NCBI GenBank assembly: GCA_018609935.1
Contig: JAHENH010000106.1
Coordinates: forward strand, 1 to 15,118
From: Halobacteriales archaeon
Lineage (GTDB): Archaea; Halobacteriota; Halobacteria; Halorutilales; JAHENH01
DNA length: 15,118 nt
Direction of reading: 5' to 3'
The translations under genes and the position numbers were made by a program. Numbering within the stretch: position 1 is the first letter of the stretch; each line of letters begins with the position of its first letter. Under the pieces are notes generated by a model. The model worked only from the letters and a program-made list of their open reading frames with translations. It did not search any database and was not told where the DNA came from. Positions 13,801-15,118 of the stretch are shown in pieces.

Positions 13801-15003
13801 TTAGCATCTTTCCTCATATTGATGTACTCTTACAGGATTTATAGACTCTATACTACGATTACTGTCTTCATATTTCTCTAGATGTCCTTTGTAGCTTATA
13901 TTTAGATTTTTATTTGGGTTCCAATCTCTTGGAATGTTTTCTTTTGCTCTTTTTTTGTTCCACTTCTTCATCTGGGATATACTTTCTTTATTATCTATTG
14001 GTTTAGATTCAAGTTTTCTTATAGAATTATTTAACATTCTTTTTCCTTTTTCTGTTCTGACGATTAAGGTTGTATATCCTTCTTTACTTCCTATGTTTCC
14101 TGCACTTATATCTGCGCCTTTACTAGTAAAATCACTACATTCAATACATCCTCTAAGTGCAGCATCATCAAATTCATTTATATTTTCTTCAAGTAGTATA
14201 TTCTTGTTTTTGTCATAAGCATATAGTGTTCCCTCTCTTATATCTATTTTATCAACGTCGTTAAGATCAACTCCTTTATATATTAAAACTGCCTGTAGTC
14301 TGTTGTATTCAAAGTTTCTTGTACACATTAATCCTATTGTATACTTAATAGTATCTAACTCATTTTTCCATTTATATTTCTGTAGAGCTTTAGTACCTTC
14401 TGTTATACATGGTGTCCCCACTAAAGCAAGTTTTGGATTGTCCAGAGAAATGTCTTCAAGGAGATCTTCGATATGTCCAAGCTGTATTGTTTGGTTATAA
14501 AAACTTCCAGCGTTTTTCCATAATTCTTCTTTATTTGTAGCTAAGAATGGTTTTCCTTTCATAGGTTTTTCGTTATCTTCTGTTGCAATAATTGCCCCAT
14601 CTATCATTTCTTTAGAAAGTAACTCTGATAGTATTGTAGTGACTGCACCACCATCTTGTCCCGAATTTGATATTTTTTCAGATTTTGCACGAACTGCATA
14701 TGTTTCTCTAATCTCCGTATCTACGAGGTCTAAAAGTCTTTCATATCTAAGACCACCACGTGGACAAAAGTCCCAACATCTAGAACAACCTGTACACATG
14801 CTAACTAAGGTGGGATGATTAGATGTATCGTCTATACCTATAGAATCTGAAGGACATGCAGCAACACATGTCCCACATTTAATACATCGATCTGACTCTA
14901 TTACTGCTTTATCTAGATTTCTAAACCATGTTTTTTCTGGTAGTTCTTCTATATCACTTGTTTCATTTCTTGGATCCTCTATAACTTTGGAAGAATTACC
15001 CAT
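13801..15003 (-). CDS. F420 hydrogenase/dehydrogenase beta-type iron-sulfur flavoprotein
   Basis: A 400-residue protein. Residues 30-85 carry two ferredoxin clusters: C40-x2-C43-x2-C46-x3-C50 (RCIKCGTCVAACP) and C70-x2-C73-x2-C76-x3-C80 (MCTGCSRCWDFCP). The FrhB/FdhB N- and C-terminal domains (PF04422, PF04432) follow, with SGQDGGAVTTILSELL (114-129), ALVGTPCITEG (193-203), LMCTRNFEY (225-233), and CIECSDFTSKGADISAGNIG (286-305). Family members bind FAD and coenzyme F420 and feed electrons to or from partner enzymes. So a deazaflavin-linked redox reaction is expected; the substrate is unknown. The upstream gene's TAA overlaps its ATG by one base (TAATG), so the two are translationally coupled and probably form one complex. 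A short microprotein gene follows after 42 bases. Confidence 0.86.
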   Translation of the reverse strand: MGNSSKVIEDPRNETSDIEELPEKTWFRNLDKAVIESDRCIKCGTCVAACPSDSIGIDDTSNHPTLVSMCTGCSRCWDFCPRGGLRYERLLDLVDTEIRETYAVRAKSEKISNSGQDGGAVTTILSELLSKEMIDGAIIATEDNEKPMKGKPFLATNKEELWKNAGSFYNQTIQLGHIEDLLEDISLDNPKLALVGTPCITEGTKALQKYKWKNELDTIKYTIGLMCTRNFEYNRLQAVLIYKGVDLNDVDKIDIREGTLYAYDKNKNILLEENINEFDDAALRGCIECSDFTSKGADISAGNIGSKEGYTTLIVRTEKGKRMLNNSIRKLESKPIDNKESISQMKKWNKKRAKENIPRDWNPNKNLNISYKGHLEKYEDSNRSIESINPVRVHQYEERC

Positions 15004-15118
15004 TATGTTCCACCTTGTTTTTGTATCATTTTTTTCTGTATCTCTTTTTTAGGTGTATCGTCGATCCATTCTGAAAATGTTCTGTTTTCTTCAGGATCGT
15101 TTTCATACATAGAAATCA
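15003..15118 (-). CDS. 3' end of the gene upstream of the F420-type flavoprotein, partial
   Basis: The last 37 codons are visible, reading ISMYENDPEENRTFSEWIDD and then TPKKEIQKKMIQKQGGT. The stop TAA at 15003-15005 overlaps the next gene's ATG by one base. The tail is hydrophilic and acidic-then-basic. I cannot identify the family from this tail. An ATG at codon 3 could also be a start, but a longer upstream protein is more likely. Its coupling to the flavoprotein suggests it is the catalytic or electron-accepting partner. Confidence 0.5.
   Translation of the reverse strand, partial: ISMYENDPEENRTFSEWIDDTPKKEIQKKMIQKQGGT

Overview
The window is AT-rich (roughly a third G+C by eye). It reads as chromosome of a salt-adapted archaeon related to haloarchaea, but with unusually low G+C. 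Evidence: a Tat lipoprotein with a cupredoxin-like start, a haloarchaeal-type PiT transporter, a fused MobB-MoaE protein, a Tat-exported NarG-type nitrate reductase with a PGF-CTERM-like anchored heme-b subunit, an F420-type flavoprotein, Asp/Glu-rich proteins, and starts lacking Shine-Dalgarno sequences. No rRNA, tRNA, CRISPR array or insertion sequence was seen.

Layout. 1-1500: 5' end of a halocyanin-like lipoprotein gene (minus), a decayed DUF302-like reading frame (plus), and a PiT-family phosphate transporter (minus). 1500-3290: a gene-poor, very AT-rich stretch with a multiply frameshifted pseudogene, short tandem repeats, a possible membrane-protein remnant, and one intact 48-residue zinc-ribbon microprotein. 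3290-5946 (minus): a molybdenum-cofactor cluster, moaA, a DUF2061 membrane protein, the decayed C-terminal part of mobA, and a mobB-moaE fusion. 5947-6295: divergent control region with several inverted and tandem repeats. 6296-13308 (plus): one compact operon, narG-narH-heme-b gamma subunit-narJ-membrane protein-HEAT-repeat protein. 13309-13614: a decayed fragment. 13615-15118 (minus): a 47-residue microprotein, an F420 hydrogenase/dehydrogenase beta-type flavoprotein, and the 3' end of the gene before it.

How it fits together. MoaA and MoaE/MobB make or tailor the molybdopterin needed by NarG, and the two clusters diverge from one intergenic region. NarG (catalytic) and NarH (four Fe-S clusters) should be exported together by the NarG Tat signal. 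The gamma subunit carries heme b outside the cell, and NarJ would assist cofactor insertion. No Rieske/cytochrome b quinol-oxidising pair is in the window, so the electron donor is open; the halocyanin-like protein is one speculative candidate. The mobA remnant is notable because NarG-family enzymes need the guanylylated cofactor that MobA makes. Several other reading frames are decaying, so the region appears to be losing genes while the nitrate reductase operon stays intact.
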